From: Paraburkholderia sp. Tr-20389
Lineage (GTDB): Bacteria; Pseudomonadota; Gammaproteobacteria; Burkholderiales; Burkholderiaceae
Assembly: GCF_017104565.1 (NCBI RefSeq)
Contig: NZ_JAAGPD010000025.1
Span: 1-64,000 of the forward strand
Direction: 5' to 3'
DNA length: 64,000 nucleotides
The notes beneath the pieces were generated by a model. The model searched no databases. It saw only the letters and a program-made list of their open reading frames with translations, and was not told where the DNA came from. Position 1 is the first letter of the stretch; each line of letters begins with the position of its first letter. Position numbers and translations under genes: made by a program. Shown here one piece after another: positions 53,634-63,025 of the stretch.

Positions 53634-54323
53634 CGTCTGCTGGAAAGCGGCTTGCGGCATCGCCGCGGCCGCTGTGCTTCTGATGAGTGCTTCCTCTGTC
53701 ATCAACGTTCGTTGGCGTTGACCTTTGGACACCTTATGATTCGGCGAATCCGTTCGCAAGAGCGATCACCCGCTCGTCCAGATAAGCTCTCGATAACAGC
53801 AGGTACGCCCCCCCGTCTGGCCTGCTTCGGAACAACTCGCTTCTTCCGTTACGTTCATGGCCAATCCCCGTGTATCGCTGCGCGGGATTGACTCACGCCC
53901 TGCTTCCACATCCAGCCTGTCGCCCACGGGCGCGTACGCGCGTCGAATCGATACGTGCACTGCGGCGCTGCCTTGCATGATCGCGAGGCCGTTCTCCGCT
54001 CATGACCGCACTACAGTCCGTTCCCCCTCCCCCTCCCCTTTATGCAGGGGAGGAAACAAATCGCGGCGTGTACCTTGGACTCGGCTTCGCGATGTCTTCG
54101 GGACTGGCAGCTCGGTGGTCAATAAGCGGCTTGTTATCCGGTTGGCGCACGTGGTCGATTCAGTAGAAGCGCGGTGGCTGAATCCAGGGGAGGCGACGGT
54201 CTGCGCACCCAACCCGTCTTCGGACGCGGTGAGGTTTGTCTCAGGCCAAGATCGCACACCGGCAGCCTGCTTGACGCTCTGGCTCAACAGAGTGCGGCGA
54301 TGAAAAAAACAGGAGACAAGGAG
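53634..54323. other. Intergenic region before the envelope module (690 bases)
   Basis: No frame here resembles a protein; the longest (53857-54303) is rich in Ser, Arg and Pro and lacks a ribosome-binding site. The region contains opposed G-rich motifs (54023-54056). The remainder shows no recognised feature, although it must contain the promoter of the module. Confidence 0.65.
54023..54056. promoter_or_regulatory. Inverted pair of MalT-box-like motifs
   Basis: On the minus strand GGGGAGGGGG (54029-54038) matches the MalT box at 9 of 10 positions, and it overlaps a further G-rich copy at 54023-54032. On the plus strand GGGGAGGAAA (54047-54056) matches at 8 of 10. They lie about 270-300 bases upstream of the DUF1302 gene. 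This is the densest cluster of such sites in the window. Confidence 0.45.
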
Positions 54324-55985
54324 ATGTTCCGTAACAACCCGAAAGGCCGAGGCGCTTCCCGCCTGCCACGCCTGACGTTACTGGCGAGCCTGCTCGCTGG
54401 CGTAGTACCGCTTCATGCCTATGCGTTCAAGTTCACGACGGGGCCCGATTGGGACGTCAATTGGGATAACACCCTTAGCTATAACCTGGGCATGCGGACC
54501 CAGGGTATCAATCCGCTGATCGGGAATAGCCCGGTGCTCGACGAGGGCGACTACAAGTTCCGTCACGCGGGCGACATCGTCACCAACCGCGTCTCCATCC
54601 TTTCCGAATTCACGGCCGCGTATCAGGGCTTTGTGGGTGTGCGCGTGTCAGGCTCCGCGTGGAAGGACTTTGCATACGGCAGCGGTGACGTGACGAATCC
54701 CGCCAACCCGAAGATCTATACCCCGTCGTATCCGAACGGCGTCTACACTCCTTTCACGAACCGCTACTATATACAGGGCGCCCAGCTGCTCGACGCCTTC
54801 GGGTTCTACAACACGCAGGTCGCGGGCCACGCCGTCTATTTCAAGCTGGGTCAGTTCACCGAGTATTGGGGTAACTCGCTGCTCTCGCCGAGCCAGGGCA
54901 TTTCGTTCGCCCAAGGTGCGAGCGACGTCATCAAGGCCTTCAACTCGCCGGGTACGACCACGAAGGAATTGCTGCTGCCGCGGCCGCAGGTAAGCCTGAC
55001 GGCTCAGGTGCTGCCGGATGTGTCGGTGTCAGGCATCTACTACCTCGGCTGGACATACAACCGCTTGCCGACGGGCGGCACGTATCTCGAGTCGGCGGAC
55101 TTTATCGCGCAAGGGCCGTCCATCGGTCCGGGCGGGCTGCGTCAAGGCCCAGCCGGAACGCCGCCGAACATCGACAACAACTTCGGGGTGAAGGTCGGCT
55201 GGACGCCGCACTTCATGGAAGGCAGCATGGGATTCTATTTCCGCCGTCTCGACGAGACCCAGCCCTGGGTCCTCTCGAATCCCAAACAAGGTCAGTACTT
55301 CCTGGGATACAACCGCGGCACGGACCTCGTGGGCTACAGCCTCGATACCACGCTGGGCAACGTGAGCGTCGGCTTCGAAGCGTCGTATCGTCATAACACC
55401 GCGCTCAACACCACAGTGCTGGCGCCGTCGAAGGAAGGCGCCACCGGCAACATCATGAACATCGTGACGAACGCGATCGTGCCGCTTTCGCGTACGCCGT
55501 TCTGGGATACGGGTTCGGTCACCGCCGAAATCGGCTATACGCACCTGCTTTCCGTCACGCAGAACCCGTCGATCTTCAACGGCATCGGTTCGGGTTACGC
55601 GTGCGGAGCCAACGGCAACAAGTGGAACGGATGTTCGACGCGCGACTACGTCGGCTTCGGCTTCCTCTTCTCGCCGCAATGGCTGCAGGTGTTCCCGGGC
55701 GTGGACATCTCCATGCCGAGTTCGATCACGGGCGGCATCTATGGCGTCAACCCGATCAATCCGGGTTCCGCCGGCGGCGCGCAGGGCGTCTTCAACTTCT
55801 CGATCGGCCTTCAGGCCTTGATCCGCCAGCGGGCGACTGTGACGCTCGCCTACAACGGGTATCACGCGAAGCCCAATGGGACGGGGGTGCTTCCGGGCGG
55901 CTTGCAGTACTACAACGCCGGATCCGGCGTGTACGGCCTCAACGACCGTCCCTGGGTTTCGCTGACTGTGCAATCGTCGTTTTGA
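54324..55985 (+). CDS. DUF1302 outer-membrane beta-barrel protein
   Basis: The 553-residue protein has a signal peptide (LPRLTLLASLLAGVVPLHAYA) followed by FKFTTGPDWDVNWDNTLSYNLGMR, the typical DUF1302 start. It is rich in alternating hydrophobic/aromatic strands and ends in TVQSSF with a C-terminal Phe. The family is believed to form an outer-membrane channel for hydrophobic compounds. Next to DUF1329, YCF48 and RND genes it forms a recurring module found near steroid, alkane and terpene catabolic genes. AGGAGACA precedes ATG 54324, favoured over ATG 54300. Confidence 0.87.
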   Translation: MFRNNPKGRGASRLPRLTLLASLLAGVVPLHAYAFKFTTGPDWDVNWDNTLSYNLGMRTQGINPLIGNSPVLDEGDYKFRHAGDIVTNRVSILSEFTAAYQGFVGVRVSGSAWKDFAYGSGDVTNPANPKIYTPSYPNGVYTPFTNRYYIQGAQLLDAFGFYNTQVAGHAVYFKLGQFTEYWGNSLLSPSQGISFAQGASDVIKAFNSPGTTTKELLLPRPQVSLTAQVLPDVSVSGIYYLGWTYNRLPTGGTYLESADFIAQGPSIGPGGLRQGPAGTPPNIDNNFGVKVGWTPHFMEGSMGFYFRRLDETQPWVLSNPKQGQYFLGYNRGTDLVGYSLDTTLGNVSVGFEASYRHNTALNTTVLAPSKEGATGNIMNIVTNAIVPLSRTPFWDTGSVTAEIGYTHLLSVTQNPSIFNGIGSGYACGANGNKWNGCSTRDYVGFGFLFSPQWLQVFPGVDISMPSSITGGIYGVNPINPGSAGGAQGVFNFSIGLQALIRQRATVTLAYNGYHAKPNGTGVLPGGLQYYNAGSGVYGLNDRPWVSLTVQSSF

Positions 55986-56014
55986 CGTGCGTTAGAAGCA
56001 ATATGGAGATATAC

Positions 56015-57385
56015 ATGAAGACCTTGATTCACGTCGCCGTAGCCGGGACATTGGCGCTCTTCGGCGCTGGTGCAATGGCAGCCGTCTCGGCTGACGAAAC
56101 GAAGCAGCTCGGTACGAGCCTGACCGAATTCGGCGCGGAAAAGGCCGCCAGTGCAGACGGCGCCATCCCCGCTTACTCGGGCGGCATGTCGACCCCGCCG
56201 TCGGACTATGTCGCGAACAGCGGCAAGTGGCCGGACCCGTACAAAGCTGAGAAGCCGCTGTTCAAGGTGACGGCTGCGAACATGGGCCAATACGCGGAGC
56301 AGCTGACGCCGGGCACGCAGGCGTTGCTGAAGCGTTTCCCCGAATATCGTCTCGACGTCTATCCGACGCACCGGTCGGTGTTCTATCCGCAATGGGTGCT
56401 CGACAACACGCTGAAAAACGCGACCAGCGCGAAGCTCGTCGGCAAGATCGAGGGCGACGGCGTGGCGGGCGCGTTCGGCGGGCTGCCGTTCCCCGTGCCG
56501 AAGAACGGCTATGAAGTGGTGTGGAATGCGCTCCTGAACTATCGGCGGGCGGAATTCTCGGTCACGAACATGGCCGGCCATCTCGTCGATTCCTCGGGTG
56601 GGCGTACGGCGCTTCCCATTCTGAACGCCATCGAATATCGGCCGTACTACGACCCGAAGTACAAGGACAACCTGAAGGGCGCCTATGACCGCGCCTGGAT
56701 CCAGATCCAGACGCCGCCGACGCTCGCCGGCCAGACCGCGCTGGTGGATTACTCGATCAACTACACCGATACCGATCAGGTGAGCTGGGCGTATTTCCCG
56801 TCGCAGCGACGCACCCGCATGGCGCCGGACTACAAGTACGACACGCCGGCGGCGAGTTATGGCGGCGTGCTGTTCTGGGACGAAGGCAACATGTTCCAGG
56901 GACGCATGGATCGCTTCGACTTCAAGCTGATCGGCAAGAAGGAGATGATCGTTCCGTACGACAACTATCGTCTGTCGCAGCTTCCGGTGGACGACGTGTT
57001 CGGTCCGAAGCACATCAAACCTGACGCAGTGCGTTTCGAACGCCATCGCGTCTGGGTGGTCGAGGCCACGTTGAAGGCCGATGCGCGCCATGCGTACTCG
57101 AAGCGCACGCTGTACATCGACGAGGACAGCTGGAACATCGTCGAGGCGGACGGCTATGGGCACGACGGCAAGCTCTGGCGCGTCGGCCTCAACTATCTGT
57201 TCCCGCTTTACGACGGAGGCGGCGTGTTCTCCTTCACGTATGGCTTCTACGACCTCGAGAAGGGCAACTACTTCCTGACGTACACCACGGGTGAAAACGG
57301 CTCGCCGCTGCTGCGCGTGTCGGATCACCTGACGAAGCCCAATCTGTTCACGCCTGCGGGCATGTCCGGAACCGGCTTGCGCTAG
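56015..57385 (+). CDS. DUF1329 periplasmic protein (LolB-like fold family)
   Basis: The 456-residue protein has a signal peptide (MKTLIHVAVAGTLALFGAGAMA) and the DUF1329 pattern AVSADETKQLGTSLTEFGAEKAASADGAIPAYSGG. Downstream segments such as FPSQRRTRMAPDYKYDTPAASYGG are typical of the family. Its fold is related to lipoprotein carriers, so it probably shuttles a hydrophobic molecule across the periplasm between the inner-membrane RND protein and the DUF1302 barrel. GGAG lies 8 bases before ATG 56015, just 29 bases after the DUF1302 stop. Confidence 0.87.
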   Translation: MKTLIHVAVAGTLALFGAGAMAAVSADETKQLGTSLTEFGAEKAASADGAIPAYSGGMSTPPSDYVANSGKWPDPYKAEKPLFKVTAANMGQYAEQLTPGTQALLKRFPEYRLDVYPTHRSVFYPQWVLDNTLKNATSAKLVGKIEGDGVAGAFGGLPFPVPKNGYEVVWNALLNYRRAEFSVTNMAGHLVDSSGGRTALPILNAIEYRPYYDPKYKDNLKGAYDRAWIQIQTPPTLAGQTALVDYSINYTDTDQVSWAYFPSQRRTRMAPDYKYDTPAASYGGVLFWDEGNMFQGRMDRFDFKLIGKKEMIVPYDNYRLSQLPVDDVFGPKHIKPDAVRFERHRVWVVEATLKADARHAYSKRTLYIDEDSWNIVEADGYGHDGKLWRVGLNYLFPLYDGGGVFSFTYGFYDLEKGNYFLTYTTGENGSPLLRVSDHLTKPNLFTPAGMSGTGLR

Positions 57386-57486
57386 GCACGCAGTCCTTCA
57401 CACCACGATCGGGGCGTCTGTCGTCGCGGTACCTCGCCCGCGCGCGGCGGAGCGCCCCGTTTGCACTGCTGGATCGAGGTTTGAAC

Positions 57487-58626
57487 ATGCATCGAAACAA
57501 AAACTATCGGAGACACGTGCGCGCCGGTCTGGCATCGCTCGCGTTCATCGCGGCGGGACTGGCCGCGCACGCGCAGGCACAGGGCAGTCAGACGGAACCA
57601 AGTGCAAGCGCCGCGAGCCGCGCATCGACGGATCCTTTCGTCGATCCGCTCGACTCGCCCGCCGTCATGCAGCCGCAGGTTGCCGGCCGGCCCGTCATGG
57701 CGATAGCGCGGGCAGGCACGCGTATCGTGGCGGTCGGCATGCGCGGGCTGATCGCCATCTCCGACGACGAGGGCAGGACGTGGGGGCAGGTCGGTTCGCC
57801 CGTGCGCAGCGATCTGCTTGCGCTCAGCTTCCCGACGGCACTCGACGGTTGGGTCGTCGGTCACGACGGCGTGATCCTGCACACGGCCGATGGCGGCCGA
57901 TCATGGACGCGTCAGTTCGATGGCCGCATGGCCGCCACGACACTCGTGGCGTACTACAAGCAGAAGGTTGCCGACGGCGACGCGGCATTGCAGCCGTTTC
58001 TGGATCAGGTGACGCTCAACTACAACCATGGCCCGTCGCTGCCGCTCCTGAGCGTCTCGTTCCGCGATGCGCAGCATGGCATGGCGGTGGGTCCGTTCGG
58101 CATGGCTATCGCGACGGAAGACGGCGGCAAGTCATGGCGGCCCGTTCTCGATCGCATCGACAATCCGCAGTTCCTGCATCTGAACGCAGTCCTGGGTCAA
58201 GGCGCCGATCTTTATCTGGCGGCGGAGAAGGGCACGGTTTTCCGGCTCGACGCCGCGAGCGGAAGATTTCAGGCCGTCAACACCGGCTATGCAGGCAGCT
58301 TCTTCGGCATGGCGGGCGACGAACATGCGTTGTACGCGTTCGGCCTGCGCGGCACGATCTACGGGAGCTCCGATCGCGGCGCGACGTGGTCGCCGATATC
58401 CAGTCCCCTGCACGGATCCGTCACGAGTGCGATGCCGCTCGCATCGGGCCATGAAGTCGTCTTCGTCACGGCTGCTGGCGAAGCGGCGCTCTACGACGAA
58501 CGCACGCGCGCCTTCAGACTGGTGACGCTCAAACATTCGTCGGTACTCACCGGCGTTCTCCCTTTGAATCACGGCGAGCTTGCGATCACCTCGCTGAACG
58601 GCCCGGCCGTCGTGTCTACCCGCTAA
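57487..58626 (+). CDS. YCF48-like (BNR/photosystem-assembly type) beta-propeller protein
   Basis: The 379-residue protein has an N-terminal signal-like segment (LASLAFIAAGLAAHAQAQG) and repeated Asp-box motifs: SDDEGRTWGQVG, TADGGRSWTRQF, ATEDGGKSWRPV and SSDRGATWSPIS. These give a periplasmic beta-propeller of the YCF48/BNR group. It sits between DUF1329 and the RND gene and probably acts as a periplasmic adaptor, though its exact role is unknown. I chose ATG 57487; a TTG six bases upstream is possible. Confidence 0.87.
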   Translation: MHRNKNYRRHVRAGLASLAFIAAGLAAHAQAQGSQTEPSASAASRASTDPFVDPLDSPAVMQPQVAGRPVMAIARAGTRIVAVGMRGLIAISDDEGRTWGQVGSPVRSDLLALSFPTALDGWVVGHDGVILHTADGGRSWTRQFDGRMAATTLVAYYKQKVADGDAALQPFLDQVTLNYNHGPSLPLLSVSFRDAQHGMAVGPFGMAIATEDGGKSWRPVLDRIDNPQFLHLNAVLGQGADLYLAAEKGTVFRLDAASGRFQAVNTGYAGSFFGMAGDEHALYAFGLRGTIYGSSDRGATWSPISSPLHGSVTSAMPLASGHEVVFVTAAGEAALYDERTRAFRLVTLKHSSVLTGVLPLNHGELAITSLNGPAVVSTR

Positions 58627-58657
58627 AGACCGCTGAATACGTATAGAGAGTGTCAGT

Positions 58658-61093
58658 ATGAATGCCCATTCGCAGCGTGCCGAATCCACGCCGGTCGCGC
58701 ACAAAAGAGAAGATTTCGAATCGAACTCGGGATCGCGTCTGGAGCGGTTGATCTTCAACAATCGACTCTGGATCGTGGCCGTGTGCATCGTCGTGACGGT
58801 GCTGCTCGGTTTTCAGGCCGCGAAATCGAATATCAGCGCGAGCTACGAACGCATGATGCCGCAGTCGAGTTCGTTCATTCGCAACTATCTGGCGAACATC
58901 GATTCGTTGCGCTCGCTCGGCAATTCGGTGCGTGTCGTCGTCGAGACCCGCAACGGCACGGTCTACGATCCGGCCTATCTGAAGGTGCTCCGCGAAGTCA
59001 ACGACCGGATCTATCTGCTGCCGGGCGTCGACCGGGCCTTCGTGAAGTCGTTGTGGATGCCCGTCGTGCGTTGGACCGAGGTGACGGAGAACGGCTTCCA
59101 GGGCGGTCCCGTCATGCCGGACAACTATGACGGCTCGCAAGCCAGCATCGACAAGCTGCGTCAGAACGTAGCTCGCGCCGGCATCATGGGCTCGCTCGTG
59201 GCCGACGATCTGCACTCCAGCACGATCTTCGTGCCGCTGCTCGATCACTATGCGGATACGGGCAAACCACTGGACGCCCGCGCATTGCACGATGCGCTCG
59301 AAGGCGTCCGGCACGACTACGCGCGCGACGGCGTCGACATTCACATCATCGGCTTCGCTCAACTGGTCGGGGATCTGATCGAGGGGCTGCTGCAGGTTGC
59401 CGTCTACTTTGCCGTTGCAGCGGCGATCGCGATGGCCGTGATCTACGCCTACACGCGCTGCGTGCGCAGTACGGCGCTCGTGATCAGCTGCTCGCTCGTC
59501 GCGGTGGTCTGGCAACTCGGCATCGTGCGTTTGCTGGGCATCGACCTCGATCCCTATTCGATTCTGGTGCCGTTCCTGATCTTTGCAATCGGCGTGTCCC
59601 ACGGCGCGCAGAAGATGAACGGCATCACGCAGGACATCGGGCGGGGCATCGACCAGTACGTCGCGGCGCGCTATACGTTCCGGCGCCTGTTCCTCGCCGG
59701 GCTGACGGCGCTGCTGGCCGACGCCGTCGGCTTTGCCGTGCTGATGCTGATCGACATACCCGTCATCCGCGGACTGGCGGTGGCGGCCAGCGTCGGCGTG
59801 GCCGTGCTGATCTTCACGAATCTGGTCTTCCTGCCCGTCGCGCTGTCGTACACCGGCGTCAGCGCAGCAGCGGCAGCGCGCAGCCTGCGTGCGGAAGAGC
59901 GCCACCCGCTTGCCGCGCTGCTCGTGCCGTTCACCCGGCGTGGTCCTGCATGCGCCGCGATTCTGCTGGCGGGCGCCTTGTGCGCAGGCGGCGTGCTCGT
60001 CGCTCAACATCTGAAGATCGGCGACCTCGATCCGGGCGCACCGGAACTGCGTGCCAATTCGCGTTACAACCGCGACAACGCGTATGTCACGAGCCATTAC
60101 CGTCTGTCGACCGATCAGTTCGCGGTGATCGTCAAGACGCCGCCCGGCGGCATCGCCGACTACAAGACGCTGATGGAAATGGACAACCTTGAGCAGGTGC
60201 TGCGAGGCGTCCCTGGCGTGCAGACCACGGTTTCCGTGAGCGGCGTGAGCCGACGGATCACGGCAGCGGATTTCGAAGGCGATCCGCGCTGGATGACGAT
60301 CAGCCGCGATCCCGCCACCGCTGCCGTCGCGGTGAACGACGCGTACATTGCGAATCCCGAACTCGTCAACGGCGCGCGATCCGTGGCGCCCGTCATCGCC
60401 TTCCTGACCGATCACAAGGCGAAAACGCTCGAGCAGGTCGTCAAGGCCGTCGAGGCATTCGGTGCGCAGCACAACGCGCCGAACCGCCAGTTTTTGCCGG
60501 CCGCCGGCAGCGCGGGCATCGAGGCGGCGACGAACATCGCCGTCGAGAAGGCCAATCGCACGATGCTGCTGCTCGTCTATGCCGCCGTCGTCGCGCTGTG
60601 CTTCGTGACGTTCAGGAACTGGCGCGCGGTGGTCGTCGCGGTGGTGCCGCTCGTGATCACGTCGGTTCTTTGCGAGGCACTGATGGTGGCGCTCGGCATC
60701 GGCGTCAAGGTCGCCACGCTGCCCGTCACGGCGCTGGGCGTGGGCATCGGCGTCGACTATGCGCTCTACCTGGTCAGTGTGCAGTTGACGCTGCAACGGC
60801 AGGGCGCTTCGCTGGAATCGGCCTACCGCGAAGCCTTGGGCTTCACCGGCAAGGTGATCGCACTGATCGGCGTGACGCTGGCCGTGTCGGTCGTCACGTG
60901 GGCCTGGTCCCCTATCAAGTTTCAGGCCGACATGGGCGTGCTGCTGACCTTCATGTTCATCTGGAACATGGTCGGCGCGCTCGTGCTGAGTCCCGCGTTG
61001 TCGCACTTTCTGCTTCAGGGCGAGCGGAAGAAGTCGACCGGCGACGCCGACGCGTTGGCGAAACCGTCGCCGGGGTCGTCACGCGTCGCGTAG
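58658..61093 (+). CDS. RND-superfamily transporter, MMPL/HpnN type
   Basis: The 811-residue protein has one N-terminal membrane helix (LWIVAVCIVVTVLLGFQAA), a large periplasmic loop, a bundle of helices, then a second loop and bundle, the duplicated RND layout. The conserved GIGVDYALYLVSVQLTLQRQ segment, with its proton-relay Asp, lies in the second bundle. MMPL/HpnN-type proteins move lipids or hopanoids. With DUF1302, DUF1329 and the YCF48 protein it would form an envelope-spanning transport system. It follows the YCF48 gene by 31 bases. Confidence 0.88.
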   Translation: MNAHSQRAESTPVAHKREDFESNSGSRLERLIFNNRLWIVAVCIVVTVLLGFQAAKSNISASYERMMPQSSSFIRNYLANIDSLRSLGNSVRVVVETRNGTVYDPAYLKVLREVNDRIYLLPGVDRAFVKSLWMPVVRWTEVTENGFQGGPVMPDNYDGSQASIDKLRQNVARAGIMGSLVADDLHSSTIFVPLLDHYADTGKPLDARALHDALEGVRHDYARDGVDIHIIGFAQLVGDLIEGLLQVAVYFAVAAAIAMAVIYAYTRCVRSTALVISCSLVAVVWQLGIVRLLGIDLDPYSILVPFLIFAIGVSHGAQKMNGITQDIGRGIDQYVAARYTFRRLFLAGLTALLADAVGFAVLMLIDIPVIRGLAVAASVGVAVLIFTNLVFLPVALSYTGVSAAAAARSLRAEERHPLAALLVPFTRRGPACAAILLAGALCAGGVLVAQHLKIGDLDPGAPELRANSRYNRDNAYVTSHYRLSTDQFAVIVKTPPGGIADYKTLMEMDNLEQVLRGVPGVQTTVSVSGVSRRITAADFEGDPRWMTISRDPATAAVAVNDAYIANPELVNGARSVAPVIAFLTDHKAKTLEQVVKAVEAFGAQHNAPNRQFLPAAGSAGIEAATNIAVEKANRTMLLLVYAAVVALCFVTFRNWRAVVVAVVPLVITSVLCEALMVALGIGVKVATLPVTALGVGIGVDYALYLVSVQLTLQRQGASLESAYREALGFTGKVIALIGVTLAVSVVTWAWSPIKFQADMGVLLTFMFIWNMVGALVLSPALSHFLLQGERKKSTGDADALAKPSPGSSRVA

Positions 61094-61206
61094 GCGGGCG
61101 ATGTTCGGACAGCGATCATCGAGTTCGGGTACATTATCCGGCACCACGATTTCGATGAAACCAGAGGATGCCGCGTTCTCCACGCGGCATCGCTGCCAGC
61201 TTCCCC

Positions 61207-62976
61207 ATGTCCAAATACGTCAGTCTTGCCAAATCCTTGACTCTTGCAGCGGTGCTGTCGCTTACCGACACTAAAACGTTTGCGCGCGGCAAAGCCTATT
61301 TCCACGACGGCGCGGTATCGCGTCTGGATGCAGATGAATACACCGTTCGTGCGATCGTGCGCGGCACGGAGCCTTACTCCGTCGAAATGAGGTCGGACCA
61401 CGGTGACCTCGTGTACTACTGCAATTGCCCGGTCGGCCAGACCTCTGCCTTCTGCAAGCATGCGGTAGCCGTCGCGCTTTCGTGGCTCGAGAACTCGGGT
61501 GCGGAGGTGTTCCAGCCCGACGAGACGAAGCCGAAAAAACCGCGCAAGAAACGAAAGACTTACGGCGAGATCATCGGCGAGTATGTGGAGACGCTCGACG
61601 AACACGAGCTTCGCCGCTGGTTGCTGGATGCCGTCGACCGTGACGTGACGCTGCGCGACAAGCTGCTGTTCGCAGCACGTTCGGCATCCGCCGACGATCT
61701 TCCCGCGTTGAAGTCCACCGTCCGGCAGACCACACGCGTCACGGGGGCGCTTTTCTGGCAAGAGGCCCGCGAATACGCCGATGGCCTGTTGTCGCTGGCT
61801 GAGATGCTGCGCGTCCAGCTCGATGGCGCTTTCGCCGCGCACGTGATCGAACTCGCGGAGTTGGCAATCGAGGGCGCAGAAACGAGCCTCGAACGAATCG
61901 ACGATTCCGGCGGCTACGTGCTGCCCGCCATCCATGAGCTGGCTGCCGTCCATCTCGAAGCCTGCGAGCGGATGCGGCCCGATCCCGTCGCGCTTGCGGA
62001 GCGGCTCTACCGCTTGCAGATAGAGAGTACGTGGGGCATCTTTTCGGACGTTTTGCCGGCCTATGAGGATTCGTTGGGCGACGCCGGCTTGCGCCGGTAT
62101 CGTGAACTGGTCTGCAATGACTGGGATACCCTCCCGGCGCTAGGCCCGGGAGAGCGTCCATTCGACAGGCGGCGCACGCGTATTTGGAACGCGATGAGCG
62201 CACTCGCCGAACAGGACGGGGACGTCGACGCGCTCATTCGCATCGAGGCCAAAGATTTGACGAGCGAGTATCGGTTCGAGCAGGTCGCGCAGCTATGCAG
62301 GCAGCACGGCCGCGAGGAGGAAGCCCTGGCATGGGCGGAGAGGGGTTTAAAGGAATCGCGAGCAAAAACCCACGACGCTTCCCTGCTCGATTTGTGCGTC
62401 GACCTATGTTTGAAGCTCGGAAAGCTCGACAAGGCAGATGGCTACGCATGGCGCCGTTTTGAGCAGCGTCCGGCGGCCAATGCTCTACCGGCACTGCTGA
62501 AGGCCGCTTCGGCAACCAAACGGCGCGACCAAACGCGGGAACGAGCGCTCGCACACATGTGGGCCATCGTCGAGCGCGAGGAGTCGAAGCCAGGTCGAGG
62601 AAGCGACTCCGCATGGCATGTGCCGATGCGTACCGAAATCGTCAGGGTCCACCTCGCCGAACACGAAGACGAGACTGCCTGGCAGGTGTTCACCGGCGGC
62701 CCCACCGTGACGGCATTGTGTGCGGAAATGGCTGCCGTTCGCGGCCGTACCCATCCGCGCGATGCCCTCGCGATCTATGCGCGACTGTTGCCCGCCGCGG
62801 TGACGCTGGGTTCGTCCGGCGCGAAATATGAAGATGCAGCGAAAATCGTGCGGGCCATCGGCGAACTGCGACTGCGACTCGGCGAACGCGAGCAGTTTGC
62901 CGTCGAACTCGATAAAATTCGCGTGGAGTATCGAGCGAAGCGCAATTTCATCAAGCTGCTCGCCGACCTGCGTTGA
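61207..62976 (+). CDS. SWIM zinc-finger domain protein
   Basis: The 589-residue protein has an N-terminal SWIM zinc finger (YYCNCPVGQTSAFCKHAVAV, CxC...CxH) that binds DNA or protein. A Lys-rich linker (KPKKPRKKRKTYGE) and a long helical domain with TPR-like repeats follow. SWIM proteins often work with SNF2 helicases, but none is adjacent. It appears unrelated to the transport module and may be an independent core gene. I used ATG 61207 (MSKYVSLAKS); the frame is open to 61168. Confidence 0.85.
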   Translation: MSKYVSLAKSLTLAAVLSLTDTKTFARGKAYFHDGAVSRLDADEYTVRAIVRGTEPYSVEMRSDHGDLVYYCNCPVGQTSAFCKHAVAVALSWLENSGAEVFQPDETKPKKPRKKRKTYGEIIGEYVETLDEHELRRWLLDAVDRDVTLRDKLLFAARSASADDLPALKSTVRQTTRVTGALFWQEAREYADGLLSLAEMLRVQLDGAFAAHVIELAELAIEGAETSLERIDDSGGYVLPAIHELAAVHLEACERMRPDPVALAERLYRLQIESTWGIFSDVLPAYEDSLGDAGLRRYRELVCNDWDTLPALGPGERPFDRRRTRIWNAMSALAEQDGDVDALIRIEAKDLTSEYRFEQVAQLCRQHGREEEALAWAERGLKESRAKTHDASLLDLCVDLCLKLGKLDKADGYAWRRFEQRPAANALPALLKAASATKRRDQTRERALAHMWAIVEREESKPGRGSDSAWHVPMRTEIVRVHLAEHEDETAWQVFTGGPTVTALCAEMAAVRGRTHPRDALAIYARLLPAAVTLGSSGAKYEDAAKIVRAIGELRLRLGEREQFAVELDKIRVEYRAKRNFIKLLADLR

Positions 62977-63025
62977 CATAACAAGCATTCACCGCCTCGA
63001 TTCAGGCACGCAATCGACCATCGCC

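Noticed and set aside
53857-54303. Possible 148-residue gene before DUF1302
   Set aside because: The composition is rich in Ser, Arg and Pro, there is no ribosome-binding site, and it crosses the G-rich regulatory motifs. I see no protein-like segments.
58616-61006. Open frame of 796 codons on the minus strand
   Set aside because: It is antisense to the RND transporter gene, whose membrane segments and motifs are clear. Composition is of shadow type.
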